Positions 30,412-40,655 are shown, counted from the stretch's first letter. The stretch is DNA of 64,000 nt from Bradyrhizobium diazoefficiens USDA 110 (GCF_000011365.1 NC_004463.1:2032001-2096000), one strand, 5' to 3'. A program made the numbers and translations. The notes: generated from the letters alone by a model not told the origin.

Positions 30412-30999
30412 TTATTTGGCTGCTCGCAACATTGGCGTGAGCGGCGGCGAAGAACCATGTTGTATTTTGCCAATGACCTCGAAGCCGTGGCTTTGATAAA
30501 AGGGGATGTGATCGGGATTCGAGCTTTCCAGATAGGCGGTAATGCCCTGCTCATCGCATCGTTGAAGAGCGTATTTCATCAACAATGTGCCAAGTCCTTG
30601 TCCGACCCAGTTCGGATCGGCCGCGATGAGAGGCAGGTACCAATGCGGCTCGGACGGATGATGTTCGGCCATTTCCTGCCGCAGGAGCGCCATATCTTCG
30701 GTGATCGCCGGGTTCAGGGACAGCGCCATTATTTCGTCTAACGCGGACTCGTCTTGCTGCACGCCAGGCGGCAGCCACAGGGCTGCGGCGCGGATCCCTT
30801 CCGTGACGTATGCTGTGCCGTGCTCGAATGCTGGTCCACCAGAGGCGTTAACGAACCGAGGCATGCTCCGAAGATATTGGCCTGCGTCAGGCCAACTCCA
30901 CCGCATCAATGGATCGGCGGCAAAGCCGAGCACAATTGTCCAGACGGTGCTTGTTCGAATGTTTGCATTCGCACATTTGATATCCGACTCCGCCGGCAT
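30412..30999 (-). CDS. GNAT-family N-acetyltransferase
   Basis: A 195-residue acetyltransferase. The acetyl-CoA loop is VGQGLGTLLMKYALQRCDEQ, following the strand WYLPLIAADP. The C-terminal strand IPFYQSHGFEVIGK is typical of the fold. The substrate is unknown. It appears intact, one of few intact cargo genes in this mosaic. The start used is the first ATG; the ribosome site is poor, so the N-terminus is uncertain. Confidence 0.82.
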   Translation of the reverse strand: MPAESDIKCANANIRTSTVWTIVLGFAADPLMRWSWPDAGQYLRSMPRFVNASGGPAFEHGTAYVTEGIRAAALWLPPGVQQDESALDEIMALSLNPAITEDMALLRQEMAEHHPSEPHWYLPLIAADPNWVGQGLGTLLMKYALQRCDEQGITAYLESSNPDHIPFYQSHGFEVIGKIQHGSSPPLTPMLRAAK

Positions 31000-31243
31000 A
31001 ATGTGGGTTCCAAATTTTCTGTCTACCTGTCAGAGTTACGTGGCACGACATAAAGAAGACGTGGCCGATCACCAGATTCCTGATATCGACCGGCTGCACC
31101 TGGGTTCTGCCCGCTGATGGTCATGTTCCGTAACGACTCAGAATAGATCCATCGCCCGGCACCGGCTCGCCGTGCTCAGCTTCCGGAGCGCTTTTTCATC
31201 ACTGCAATCCCTGTGCCATACTGAATGTCGAGCGACGGCATCG

Positions 31244-31960
31244 TCAACTTAACCGACCGCTGAGCTGAAGGAGGCGCTTCTCAAAGGTTCGAGATTCGGC
31301 GATAGCGCTTGTCATGGAGATCTCGCGCCAAGTCGCAAAGGCTCGCTCGTGCCAAGCACGACGGAAGTCGGCAGTCAGGGCTCCGGGATAGGGGATGTGG
31401 AAAAGGTTCGAGACCTGATCGTGAACTGACAGAAATCGGTGGGCCTGGAGGAGTTGAAACGCATCATGATCCGCTCGCGTCGTCGCGTCGGCTGATGAGA
31501 ATTCTCGGCCCGATTGTTGAGAACTTTGTGCTGGCGATGTTCGACCCAAAGGCCCGTCTTTGCCCTCGCAGCGCCGTACGAACGAAGCTTGTCCGTGATC
31601 ATCACGCGCGGCGGCGTGCCGGCGGATTTCAAGAGCTTCTTCCTGAGCCGCTGCGCAGCGCGCGAGTCTCTTCCGCGCTGGATCAAGACGTCGAGAACGA
31701 AGCCATTCTGGTCGACAGCGCGCCAGAGCTAATGTTGTTCGCCCGCGATCGAGATAACGATCTCGTCCAGATGCCATTTGTCACCGCGAGCGGGAGCGCG
31801 CTCGCGGACCGATCGGAGAACGCCTTGCCGAATTTCGGTCCCCACTGGCGCACGGCTTCATAGGTCAACAGTGCCACGCGCCTCCAGCATTTCCTCGACT
31901 ATGCGCAAGCTTAAGGGAAACGGGAACTACAACCAAACGGCATATTGACGCCGCCCCGGT
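31244..31960 (-). pseudogene. IS6-family transposase, decayed copy 2
   Basis: Minus strand, in several frames: LSLRIVEEMLEARG, then VRQWGPKFGKAFSDR, then KSAGTPPRVMITDKLRSYGA and VEHRQHKVLNNRAEN, ending AFATWREIS. It covers most of an IS6 transposase and shares long identical peptides with copy 1 on the opposite strand. Multiple indels prevent function. Confidence 0.75.
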
Positions 31961-31961
31961 G

Positions 31962-32620
31962 GGCTGCGCCGACAGACTTTCAGCGGTTGCGCAAAAGTAC
32001 GGTGCACTGCGTGAGCGGGCTGGTGAGCTCGAAATGACGCTGCAACGGAGCCGGACGGCGCGGTCGCGGCCATCTCGTTTGAGCATTCACGGTCGCAAAT
32101 CGACGCAGAGCGCGGCCCAACCCAAACAACGTCGACTGGTAGAGAAGCGTTCGCCTGAGCTGAACTTCTTGACGGTGGGGCGACCGCGAGTCACCGGACC
32201 CGGATTAACGAAGGTCGTCGAACGGCCCACGAAACCCTCGCCAAGGCGTGGGAGGCGAAATCCGCTGCTGCTGGCGCGTTCCAGTCGGCGAGCGCTCGCT
32301 GCGAGGAAGCTGCCGCGGGAATGGAGGCCGCGAAGAATCGCCGCGCTTCAGCCGAAGGGGCCTTCAATATGGCCTGTCAGGATATCGCCCGGTCGCAGGG
32401 TCAGGTGTTCCCGCTGATTGCCACCGACCCGGCTGTGTCCAGAGCGCTACGAACACGAACTCAAGAGCTCGACCGAACCGTAAATGATACGGACGCCGCC
32501 GTCCTGATGCGTCGGGACGACCTGGAGAGATCGCTGGAAGGGCTGACGCGGAGGCATCGACTGACGCCGTTGCAACCCTGACAACGGAAATCGATGCTCA
32601 ACGAGCTGCCGATTGGCGTG
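31962..32620 (+). pseudogene. sbcC-like ATPase remnant (coiled-coil region)
   Basis: The plus strand in shifting frames gives YGALRERAGELEMTLQR, ATASHRTRINEGRRTAHETL and AFNMACQDIARSQGQVF, then LRTRTQELDRTVNDTDAAVL and TDAVATLTTEID. The sbcC gene at 43-47 kb reads EMTLQRLAPERA, ATASHRARITEACQTT, AFNAACMDIARPPDQV and LRVRIREIDRGVNDAG in the same order. The two diverge at many positions, so this is the relic of a second, related gene rather than a fresh duplication. Neither ATPase motif is left. Confidence 0.7.
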
Positions 32621-32698
32621 ATGCATGTCCCGGGCGCGGGAATTCAGGACAATCTGGGCGACAAGGCGAAGAAGCTCGGCATCCCGGTCTGAAAATTC
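32594..32698 (+). pseudogene. DUF2493-type C-terminal fragment
   Basis: Reads MLNELPIGVMHVPGAGIQDN then LGDKAKKLGIPV before a stop. This resembles the tail of DUF2493 (SLOG-like) proteins common on rhizobial plasmids. It is fused end to end with the sbcC remnant. Confidence 0.4.
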
Positions 32699-32814
32699 GG
32701 CGGCGCGTGAGCGCCGCAAATTTCTACTACCCGACTTGAGCGACGAAATCGCGCAACTTTCGCTCCGCTTCCTCCGCCGCCTTCTCTACGGCAGGAAAGA
32801 TCGTGGCCCACACC

Positions 32815-33075
32815 TCAGCCAACTCCGGAAACTCCATTCGCGCCTCGGCCGGGTTTCAGCGGTAGGGAAATTTGTCGTACCACGTCACTCTTTCGACGCT
32901 TGAGGGTCAGAAGCGCTACGCTTCCGCTTTTCAGTTCAACAGCAGCAGCTGTGAGCGCCAGAACCTCTGAGACACGGCCGCCACTTTGCAATAGCACCGT
33001 ATAGGAAAGTCGGCGTGCAGGATCGAGCCCTTGTGCCGCGCGACGGAAGCGACGGCGCTCCGGTAGTGTCAGGTA
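32815..33075 (-). pseudogene. Tyrosine recombinase/integrase fragment
   Basis: The minus strand reads YLTLPERRRFRRAAQGLDP, then LLQSGGRVSEVLALTAA, then SVALLTLKRRK. This is the box-I region (GxRxSEvlaL) of phage-type integrases. The catalytic His-x-x-Arg and Tyr are missing at the truncated C-terminus; an unrelated short tail (FPELAEVWATIFPAVEKAAE) follows in another frame. It may derive from an island or transposon integrase. Confidence 0.6.
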
Positions 33076-33079
33076 TTGT

Positions 33080-34150
33080 CGAATACCCGATGTCGAAAAA
33101 TAGAGCGAGCTCTCCGCACAAGGGAGCCGGGGGGCTCGCGGTCGAGCGGACGATTGATTTCACAGATGGTAGATGGACTGCCGCTGTCCTTAAATGAGGA
33201 GGGGAAATGTCGCGTCCCGGTAGGATTGATTGCAGTCTGCTCCTTCTTTCTTTGCCACCATAGACCGCAGCACAGGGACAGCTGTGCGATCCGTGCCTAC
33301 GCTCAGGTGAGAAATGCTGCGGTCTGCGGCCGTCTGGTTCGGCGCGCGTTCAATGTAGCGTCGGTTATGGATACGAGCGCACCGGCGCCGAACGTCGCTG
33401 TCGCCAGAACCAGCGGAAGTGTTCTCGCCACTGACAGAGCGACAATACACTCCTGACGTGGTGCCTTGGAAAAAGATGCCCCATGAAAATGGGAGCGCAG
33501 TCCCCTGCGCTCCGGTCGTTCTTACCATATACGGAAACGGTCACGCTGCCCGTTGCATCACAGCTGTAGCTCTGATCATCGCTAAAGTTCTGATGACAAT
33601 ATTTGGACTATGGACCGGGATGCCACCCCTTCTTGCGCAGCGTGTTGTCAGAACTTTAACAGAGTCGATTGTCAGCTCTGAAACAATGTCTGACTTCCGA
33701 CGCTACAAACATTCGTAGAAGACGCAGAGCAGCTGCGATTTTCATCGACACGTCCCTTGCTTGGTTCGCGGACGAACATCTCGGATCGCTTTTCCAGGGG
33801 GGGTGCTGAAGGTTGCCTTCTCGCGTGTCGCCACGAGCGCCGTGGTCGTCAGCTTACTCTGAGGCAACATGAAACTAGGCTTCAAGCAATAAGGTCGCGT
33901 TGGCTTGGCGTCTCCGCCCTCAGCGGTCGGACTTATCAGACGTGATGCCGACGGCCATTTGTTCTTAGGACATCGAGATTGTCGATCTGCTCAGCAAGGG
34001 GTTTATACCCGGACGTCGTTTGGCGAACGCAAGTGACAAGCGTCCGCAAACAACAGGGGCCTTTGGCATGAATGTGGCATCAGGGCTCAGTGCAGGGCGG
34101 ACATCGGTTAGCATGTGATGCCCCATAACATCGGGGTGAAGGAACTTCTG
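33080..34150. other. About 1 kb without a supported gene
   Basis: No frame shows a recognisable domain. An imperfect inverted repeat, AAAGTTCTGATGACAA near 33587 and TTGTCAGAACTTT near 33645, encloses about 50 bases and might be the ends of a small non-autonomous element. GAAGGA near 34136 is a good ribosome site for the interrupted gene that starts at 34151. Confidence 0.4.
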
Positions 34151-34178
34151 ATGAGGGCCGTATCGATTGAGTTCACTA

Positions 34179-35296
34179 GTACCCACTTTTCTTGGAACGT
34201 GAGTCGTGATTCAAGGTCGGGATGATACCCGAAGCAAGAGAAGTCCACCTTTCGAGGAAAGATCGCAAGGTGCTTGAGGCGTGCTGTCGCTCACCGGTGA
34301 CGTTGCAGCGCGATTTGAAGCGGGCGCGGATAGTTCTGTTGGCGGCGGATGGGCGCAGCACCCGGTCGATCGCCAAGGAAGTTGGGGTCCAGCCGCGGAT
34401 TGTCAGCCTTTGGCGGCATCGCTATGCCGACCATGGCCTTGAAGGGCTGCAAGACAAGCCGCGGCCTGGCAAGCAGCCGATCTATACGAAGACGACCGAC
34501 AAGCGGATTCTGAAGCTGCTGGATAAGCCGCCACCGCAAGGGTTTGCGCGCTGGACCGGCCCCCTGCTGGCCGAGGCGCTGGGCGATGTCGATGTCCAAT
34601 ATGTCTGGCGGTTCCTGCGCAGCCACAAGATTGACCTGGTGGCTCGCAAGTCCTGGTGCGAGAGCAACGACCCGAACTTTACGGCCAAAGCCGCCGATGT
34701 TGTCGGCCTCTATGTCGCGCCGCCGGCGAAGGCCATTGTGCTGTGCGTGGACGAGAAGCCCTCGATCCAGGCTTTGGAGCGAGCGCAGGGTTATCTGAAG
34801 TTGCCCAATGGCCGCGCCTTAACCGGCCAAAGCCACGATTACAAGCGGCATGGCACCACAACATTGTTTGCGGCGCTCGAAGTCGCCACCGGAAAGATCA
34901 TCGCGACCCATTCAAAACGCCGGCGCCGCGTCGAGTTTCTCGATTTCATGAACAGCGTCACCGCGACTTTTCCGAACCGCAAGCTTCACGTCATCCTCGA
35001 CAACCTCAACACCCATAAAAAGAACGAGGACTGGCTCAAGGCCCACCCCAACGTGCAATTTCATTTCACGCCGACAAGTGCGTCATGGCTCAATCAGGTC
35101 GAAGTATGGTTTTCCATCTTGCAGGGGCAGTCGCTCAGCGGCACCTCCTTCACGAGCCTCAAGCAGCTTCAGGAACACATCGATGCCTACGTCAACGCAT
35201 ACAACGACAGAGCCGAGCCCTTCGTCTGGACCAAGAAAAAGGTCCGTCAACGCCGTTTCAAAGGCCGCCGTATCACTCAGCTCTGATTCCGGGTAC
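34179..35296 (+). mobile_element. IS630-family insertion sequence
   Basis: Ends GTACCC at 34179 and GGGTAC at 35296, flanked on both sides by TA (34177-34178 and 35297-35298), the obligatory IS630/mariner target duplication. Length 1118 bp with a single transposase gene. Both ends and the gene look intact. Confidence 0.85.
34222..35286 (+). CDS. IS630-family transposase
   Basis: A 354-residue single-frame transposase. The N-terminal helix-turn-helix includes RSTRSIAKEVGVQPRIVSLW. The DDE core shows IVLCVDEKPSIQALER, LHVILDNLNTHKKNE and SWLNQVEVWFSILQGQ, giving the D, D and E residues. Full length and probably functional. Confidence 0.92.
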   Translation: MIPEAREVHLSRKDRKVLEACCRSPVTLQRDLKRARIVLLAADGRSTRSIAKEVGVQPRIVSLWRHRYADHGLEGLQDKPRPGKQPIYTKTTDKRILKLLDKPPPQGFARWTGPLLAEALGDVDVQYVWRFLRSHKIDLVARKSWCESNDPNFTAKAADVVGLYVAPPAKAIVLCVDEKPSIQALERAQGYLKLPNGRALTGQSHDYKRHGTTTLFAALEVATGKIIATHSKRRRRVEFLDFMNSVTATFPNRKLHVILDNLNTHKKNEDWLKAHPNVQFHFTPTSASWLNQVEVWFSILQGQSLSGTSFTSLKQLQEHIDAYVNAYNDRAEPFVWTKKKVRQRRFKGRRITQL

Positions 35297-36149
35297 TAGG
35301 CTGGTGTTTTTGTACTTCGTGAGCGTGCTTGCGGCCTTGCTTTTGCTGGTGGTGAGCAACCGCGGAGCCATGGCAAAACGCTCCGGCTATCGGAGTGATT
35401 GTGCCGGGATGCTGATTGTTTCTTCCATCCTACTTGTTGATAATTTTCAGTCGGAATGCCAAGCCCTCCATCTTTTCAGTGACAACCAGCCCATACGAGG
35501 GGAGCTCTTTGAGCGGGGTGCGGATCTGTTCAGCTTCAATGGGGCTAATGCGGGTGCACCGTGCAACGCTGTATTGGCTCCTGTGATTCTTCCAGCGCCC
35601 TCGCGTCTGCGCTATCGATCGATGACGCTGAGCAGTGACGAGCCGTCAAATTATCCCGACGAAGACGTTCTAAAGAGGAGAGCAGACAAAGGGCCTCGAG
35701 TGGCGTCGTTCGCTCCTGCAGGATCGTTCCGGCAGAATGGTCCGGCTCTCCGTGCGGAGGCGCCTGTCGGTTCGATGCTGATGCAGAGGCTAGTTTCTTT
35801 GGCATCTCATAGTTTTACGACCTCGGCCGGGGTCAAAATTAGCTTCACGTTGATTATGGCGTCAAACCCGAGCGGTACTGCTTTTGGTCCACAGGTCTTA
35901 ATGGATGCCGACAGTAAAGCTTTGGTCTGCGAGATCTCGCCCATGGATGCGGAAAGCATCTCTGCGTTTCGGCACTCGCTGGCGCAAGCCTTTGTTCAAC
36001 AAGCGGCGAATCCCGGTGGGGGGCTCCCGAGCAAGGATGTCGATGATTTGTTTGCGAACAACTGGGCTGCTAATGCAACAAATGGCATTATGGGCGGTTG
36101 CCTGCTCGGGAATAATAATGAAAGCGGAAGGATAGTGTAGCGCAGCACA

Positions 36150-36494
36150 TGGGTTGTCACGAACTCCACGAACGAGTCCGGGCCGCCAGATCCGGAATGT
36201 CCCTCTTCAACTCCTGTAACAGGAGGGCGTAATTCGCCCGATATGCTCGTCGCCCAGCCATTCCATGTCGTCGAGCACCGCCCGCTGGCCGTGGAGCGAG
36301 CCGAATTGAAAAGTGCAGTGCCTGCCGTCGCTTGATAATCGTGTGGACGCGTCGGGTTGCGGGCCATTAGCGGACAACTGGCAGGCAGCTCTTCATAGCT
36401 TAGGCGTCGGCGATCGACCATCTGGTCCGTCCCATCGAACACAGGCGGCGCGCCCTCATCAATTGCCATCTGGGCTGACGAGCGCTTGCGCGCA
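36150..36494 (-). pseudogene. Possible Ulp1-like (C48, NopD-type) effector remnant
   Basis: Reading across a frameshift on the minus strand gives QFGSLHGQRAVLDDMEWLGD, followed by EHI, then ANYALLLQELKRDIPDLAAR. A WLxDxHI start followed by a helix ending DLAARTR resembles the protease domain entry of the SUMO-protease-like effectors of bradyrhizobia. The catalytic His/Asp/Cys part is missing. The call depends on memory of this family and is tentative. The IS427 copy lies at its upstream end. Confidence 0.35.
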
Positions 36495-36497
36495 CTA

Positions 36498-37327
36498 GGG
36501 TCTGTACCTAAATAGCGCCACGTGATTCTCTTGCCTACGTGTTGATTCGGGGGCGAGAGAATGCGCGCTGGTTTGTTTTGGCTGAACGACAGGCAATGGG
36601 CGCGTATCGAACCGCATCTGCCGAGGGGACTGACGGGGCCGGATCGGGACGACGACCGACGCACCGTCAGCGGCATCATTCACATGCTGCAATCGGGTGC
36701 ACGATGGCGTGATTGTCCACGTGAATACGGCCCTTACACGACGATCTACAATCGCTTCAATCGCTGGGCCAAGCGAGGACGATGGTGCGCAATCTTCGAA
36801 GCGCTGGCCAAGCCTGGCGAAGACGGCGTCGTACTGTCGCTCGACTCGACCTCGATTAAAGCTCACCGGTGTGCCTCCGGCGGAAAAGGGGGGAGCACAA
36901 TCAAGCAATCGGCCGCTCGCGCGGAGGCCGCACGACAAAAATCCATGCGCTGAGCGATCCGCTCTGCCGGCCGGTCGTCCTGCATCTGACTCCAGGCCAG
37001 GATGCCGATATCGCTGCGGCTCCCGATGTCCTGGCGCTCGCGCCACCCATGAGCGTGCTCCTCGCCAAGGGTATGATGGCGACAAGCTTCGCGGCGCAAT
37101 CATTCGTCGTGGCGCCAAGCCCGTAATCCCCAATAAATCTAACCGTGTCGTCATCCATCGCTTCAACAAACGCGCCTACAAAGGACGAAATGTCATCGAA
37201 CGCTGCTTTTGCAGGCTCAAGGACTTCCGGCGCATCGCCACGCGATATGACAAGCTCGCCCGTAATTTTTTGGCCGCTGTTCATCTCGCCGCTCTCGTCG
37301 CATATTGGCTCAATTGAGTCTGGACCC
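36498..37327 (+). mobile_element. IS5-family (IS427-group) insertion sequence, inactive
   Basis: Ends GGGTCTGTACCTAA at 36498 and, read inward from 37327, GGGTCCAGACTCAA. CTAG stands at both boundaries (36495-36498 and 37327-37330). Length about 830 bp, normal for the group. The same right-hand CTAG also serves as the target duplication of the IS701 element. Confidence 0.75.
36561..37317 (+). pseudogene. IS427-group transposase, broken
   Basis: Frame one starts MRAGLFWLNDRQWARIEPHL and ends at 36953. A minus-one shift, normal for this group, leads into GRSRGGRTTKIHALSDPLC. A second indel inside LLAKGMM (expected ADKGYDG) shifts the frame again before GDKLRGAIIRRGAKPVIP and the end RRIATRYDKLARNFLAAVHL. 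The second shift is not part of the normal programme, so this copy is inactive. Confidence 0.75.
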
Positions 37328-37341
37328 TAGCACTACTTTGG

Positions 37342-39254
37342 GTGCGCCGGGAGACCGGCAAGGAGGAGATGGTGAAAGTCCATTGCGATGAAGGTGTAGC
37401 GAACCACATCGGCCCCGAGCCGTGCGCAGGCGTCCGCGAGGGTGTCGGCGAAGCGTCGGTAGGGGAGCATGCAGGCCAGCCATTGAGCCGCGAAACAGTG
37501 TTATCTCGGGAGCCGACGCTGTCCAAAGAGCGGAAGGCAACATGGATGAGTGCGCAATTGCGAGCACCCGTCCAACCCGGCGTGGTCGTAGACCCTGGCA
37601 TGCATGGAAGCTCCTTGTACGGGAACCGGGATATCTCCGGGTCGGCCATCTTCCTCCTCGGAGGAGGTGGTCCGCAGCGGGAAGGCGAGGAGCCGTAGCC
37701 GCTGATGCATGACACGGAGAAGTCTGACTCTGGCATAGTAGCTGAGAAGCCGACGAACAAAGCTGGATTACTGGCGGCGGAGTGGGCGGAGCCAAGGCCG
37801 GGGACCAAGGGAAACGCGGAACAGCAGCGCATGCACCGGACACAGGGCCGGGCTCGCATGACCCAGTCGCTGGACCGCGTACGGACAGCCGCAAGGCTGA
37901 GGAAGAAGGACCGGTTCACCGCGCTCTTTCACCACATCAATGTCGATACACTGCGGGCGGCGTTCTTTGCGCTCAGGCGTAGGGCTGCTCCCGGAGTGGA
38001 TGGCATGACGTGGCAGGACTACGAGGAAGATCTCGAGCCCCGGCTCGCCGATCTGCACAAACGGGTCCAACGAGGAACGTACCGCCCGCAACCGTCTCGC
38101 CGGACGTACATACCAAAAGCAGACGGCAAGCAGCGTCCGTTAGCGATCGCGGCTCTCGAAGACAAAATCGTCCAGGGGGCCACCGTCATCGTGCTCAACG
38201 CCATCTACGAAGGAGACTTCTGTGGCTTTTCCTACGGGTTTCGGCCCGGCAGAGGACCACATGATGCGTTGGACGCGCTCTGCACAGCGATCGAGACGCG
38301 GCAGGTGAACTGGATCATTGACGCCGACATCCAAAATTTCTTTGGCGCAGTCAGTCAACCTTGGCTGGTTCGCTTCTTGGAACATAGGATCGGCGACAAG
38401 CGCATCATCCGCCTCATTCAGAAATGGCTGAAGGCGGGTATTCTCGAAGACGGCGTCGTAACCGCTGATGACAGGGGAACGGGTCAAGGTTCGGTGATTT
38501 CACCGCTCCTTGGCAACATCTACCTGCACTACGCTCTCGACCTGTGGGCCAAACGCTGGCGACAGCGCGAGGTCTCCGGCGGCATGATCATCGTGCGTTA
38601 CGCGGACGATGTAGTAGTCGGCTTTGAGCGCGAGGATGACGCACGTCGTTTCCTTGACGCGATGCGCGCGAGACTGGAGGAGTTCGAGCTGACGCTCCAT
38701 CCGGCCAAGACCCGCCTGATTGAGTTTGGTCGCCATGCGGCGGCTCAACGCAAGCAGCGCGGACTCGGAAAGCCGGAAACCTTTGCGTTCATGGGGTTCA
38801 CGTTTATCTGCGGCAAATCACGCCGAGGGCGCTTCCAGCTTCAACGGAAGACCCGTGGCGACCGCATGCGAACCAAACTCCGCGAAATCAAGGAGGAGCT
38901 GAGGCGCCGAATGCACTGGCCGATCCCTGCACAGGGGAGATGGCTGAGGCAGGTCTTGACCGGCCACTTTGCGTACTTTGCTGTTCCGACGAATGGCCGA
39001 GCGCTCAATGCGTTTCGGTTCTACCTGACCGATCTCTGGAGGCGTACGCTTCGGCGGCGCAGTCAGCGGACCTGTCTGACCTGGGATCGCATAACGCAGA
39101 TCACCGACGACTGGCTTCCCAAGGCTCGCATCCTTCATCCATGGCCGAAGCTGCGCTTCGCCGTCAAACACCCGAGGTAGGAGCCCGGTGCCTTAATTGG
39201 GCTCGCCGGGATCTGCGCGGGGGGCGCCCAGTGATGGGTGTCCCTACCGCGAAC
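37342..39254 (+). ncRNA. Group II intron
   Basis: Starts GTGCG at 37342 and ends close to GAAC at 39254. It encodes a reverse transcriptase. Downstream of that gene, GAGCCCGG...CCGGGATCT (about 39181-39215) fits domain V with the AGC triad, and GGGGCGCCCAGTGATGGGTG forms a domain VI-like hairpin. The exon boundaries are set independently by the terminal repeat of the IS701 host. The 3' end is exact only to one or two bases. Confidence 0.8.
37705..39180 (+). CDS. ltrA: Group II intron reverse transcriptase/maturase
   Basis: A 491-residue intron-encoded protein. Reverse transcriptase blocks are visible: APGVDGMTWQDYEEDLEPR, IPKADGKQRPLAIAALEDKI, FSYGFRPGRGPHDALDAL, GTGQGSVISPLLGNIYLH and the catalytic YADD in IIVRYADDVVVGFE. 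A maturase X-like region follows (LTGHFAYFAVPTNGRALN). No HNH endonuclease is evident, so it would rely on replication forks or hairpin targets. The actual start may be later, at MTQSLDRVRTAARL. The frame is intact. Confidence 0.9.
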   Translation: MHDTEKSDSGIVAEKPTNKAGLLAAEWAEPRPGTKGNAEQQRMHRTQGRARMTQSLDRVRTAARLRKKDRFTALFHHINVDTLRAAFFALRRRAAPGVDGMTWQDYEEDLEPRLADLHKRVQRGTYRPQPSRRTYIPKADGKQRPLAIAALEDKIVQGATVIVLNAIYEGDFCGFSYGFRPGRGPHDALDALCTAIETRQVNWIIDADIQNFFGAVSQPWLVRFLEHRIGDKRIIRLIQKWLKAGILEDGVVTADDRGTGQGSVISPLLGNIYLHYALDLWAKRWRQREVSGGMIIVRYADDVVVGFEREDDARRFLDAMRARLEEFELTLHPAKTRLIEFGRHAAAQRKQRGLGKPETFAFMGFTFICGKSRRGRFQLQRKTRGDRMRTKLREIKEELRRRMHWPIPAQGRWLRQVLTGHFAYFAVPTNGRALNAFRFYLTDLWRRTLRRRSQRTCLTWDRITQITDDWLPKARILHPWPKLRFAVKHPR

Positions 39255-39339
39255 AGATTGTTGATTTTGCCGCGTTTTATAGGATTCCCGAATCAATTTT
39301 TCAATGATTCATGGGTGGTCGGCTCTTGGAGGGCTGACC

Positions 39340-40655
39340 ATGCCGGGATGGGAAGACGAACTCGAACGCTGGCTGATGCCGTTCTTGGACCGGCTGGGTC
39401 ATAAGACCCGGCAGCGGATGTGTCCTCTGTATGTTGCGGGATTGATCGGTCCTGGCGATCGCAAGAGCGTTCAGCCGATGGCGGAACGCCTTGCCACGAG
39501 CAACTACGACCAGTTGCACCATTTCATTGCGGACGGTGTCTGGGACGCGACGCCGCTGGAGACAGAACTGCTCAATCAGGCGGACCGACTTGTCGGCGGC
39601 AGGGATGCGGTGCTGGTTATTGATGACACCTCACTGCCGAAGAAGGGTGAGCGATCGGTCGGTGTTGCGGCGCAATACGCATCGGCTCTCGGTAAAACTG
39701 CAAATTGCCAAACGCTGGTGTCTTTAACGCTTGCGCGCGGCGAAGTGCCAGTGATGGTCGCGTTACGTCTCTTTCTGCCTGACAGCTGGACAAGCGACAT
39801 GCCCCGTTTGAAGCGCGCTCGCGTGCCAGTCGAACACCGAACGCCACGGTCCAAGCCGGAGATCGCTTTGGCCGAGATTGACCGCGCGATGGCAGCCAAC
39901 ATGCGCTTTGGATGTGTGCTGGCGGATGCAGGATACGGCCTCAGCGCACCGTTTCGACAAGGGCTAACAGAGCGCGGGCTGGCCTGGGCGGTCGGTATCC
40001 CTCGGCACCAGAAAGTGTATCCCGTCGATGTGAAGCTCATTTGGCCGATCACCAAAGTCCGTGGCAAACCACGAAAGCACCACGTGCCCGATATCTTATC
40101 GATTGCGGCAGAACAAATGCTGGCCAGCGCCAAATGGAAAACCGTGAGTTGGCGTAGCGGGACGAAAGGTCGGCTCAAAGCCCGATTTGCTGCTCTCCGT
40201 GTCCGCACCGCCGACGGCCCTCCGCAGCGGATATGGGATAAAGGTCAGCAGCATCTCCCAGGCGACGAAGCCTGGCTCATTGGCGAGCAACGTGCCTCCG
40301 GGGAGAGGAAATACTATCTCGCCAATCTTCCGGCGACGACGGATCTGCGCACGCTGGCCGCCACCATCAAGGCACGGTGGATTTGTGAGCAGGCGCATCA
40401 ACAGTTGAAGGAGGAGCTTGGACTTGATCACTTCGAAGGGCGATCATGGCAAGGTCTTCATCGCCACGCCCTTATGACAATGATTGCCTACGCCTTCCTG
40501 CAACATCGTCGCCTCGCATACGCGGGGCGGAAAAAAAAGAATCAACGGGCCTCCGCCTCAACCAACCATGCCCGCCGTACGCCACGCCATCGTCGATCTC
40601 CATCCTTCGGCCGCCGCCTCAGCAATGCCCATATTGCCGAAAGCAAATCCTTGAA
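39340..40655 (+). CDS. IS701-family transposase, C-terminus disturbed
   Basis: Starts MPGWEDELERWLMPFLDRL. The DDE core includes DAVLVIDDTSLPKKG, VLADAGYGLSAPFRQ and ICEQAHQQLKEELGLDHFEG. At a run of eight A (40531-40538) the main frame runs on into unrelated sequence, while a neighbouring frame gives the expected RINGPPPQPTMPAVRHAI. A second shift is needed for the usual Cys-rich end (QQCPYCRK). Either the A-run is a slippage site or the gene has decayed at its end; the catalytic part is complete. Confidence 0.78.

Larger units (their letters stand above)
34151..36140 (+). pseudogene. Unknown membrane-anchored protein interrupted by IS630
   Basis: An ATG at 34151 with a good ribosome site begins MRAVSIEFT and is cut by the IS630 at a TA. 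Joining 34178 to 35299 restores one open frame of 290 codons. The rebuilt N-terminus is MRAVSIEFTRLVFLYFVSVL and then AALLLLVVSN, a signal anchor or signal peptide, followed by about 255 polar residues ending NNESGRIV. I do not recognise the family. The insertion separates the start and signal from the rest, so the gene is knocked out; an internal ATG at 35370 is unlikely to rescue it. Confidence 0.65.

Noticed and set aside
33671..33706. GTCAGCTCTGAAACAATGTC as a second tts-box candidate
   Set aside because: The second half of the consensus is missing and no effector gene follows.
33849..33885. A GTCAGCTT sequence upstream of the IS630-interrupted gene that might be a tts box
   Set aside because: Only the first eight bases fit; the TCGA-AAGCT half is absent and the downstream protein looks membrane-anchored rather than a secreted effector.
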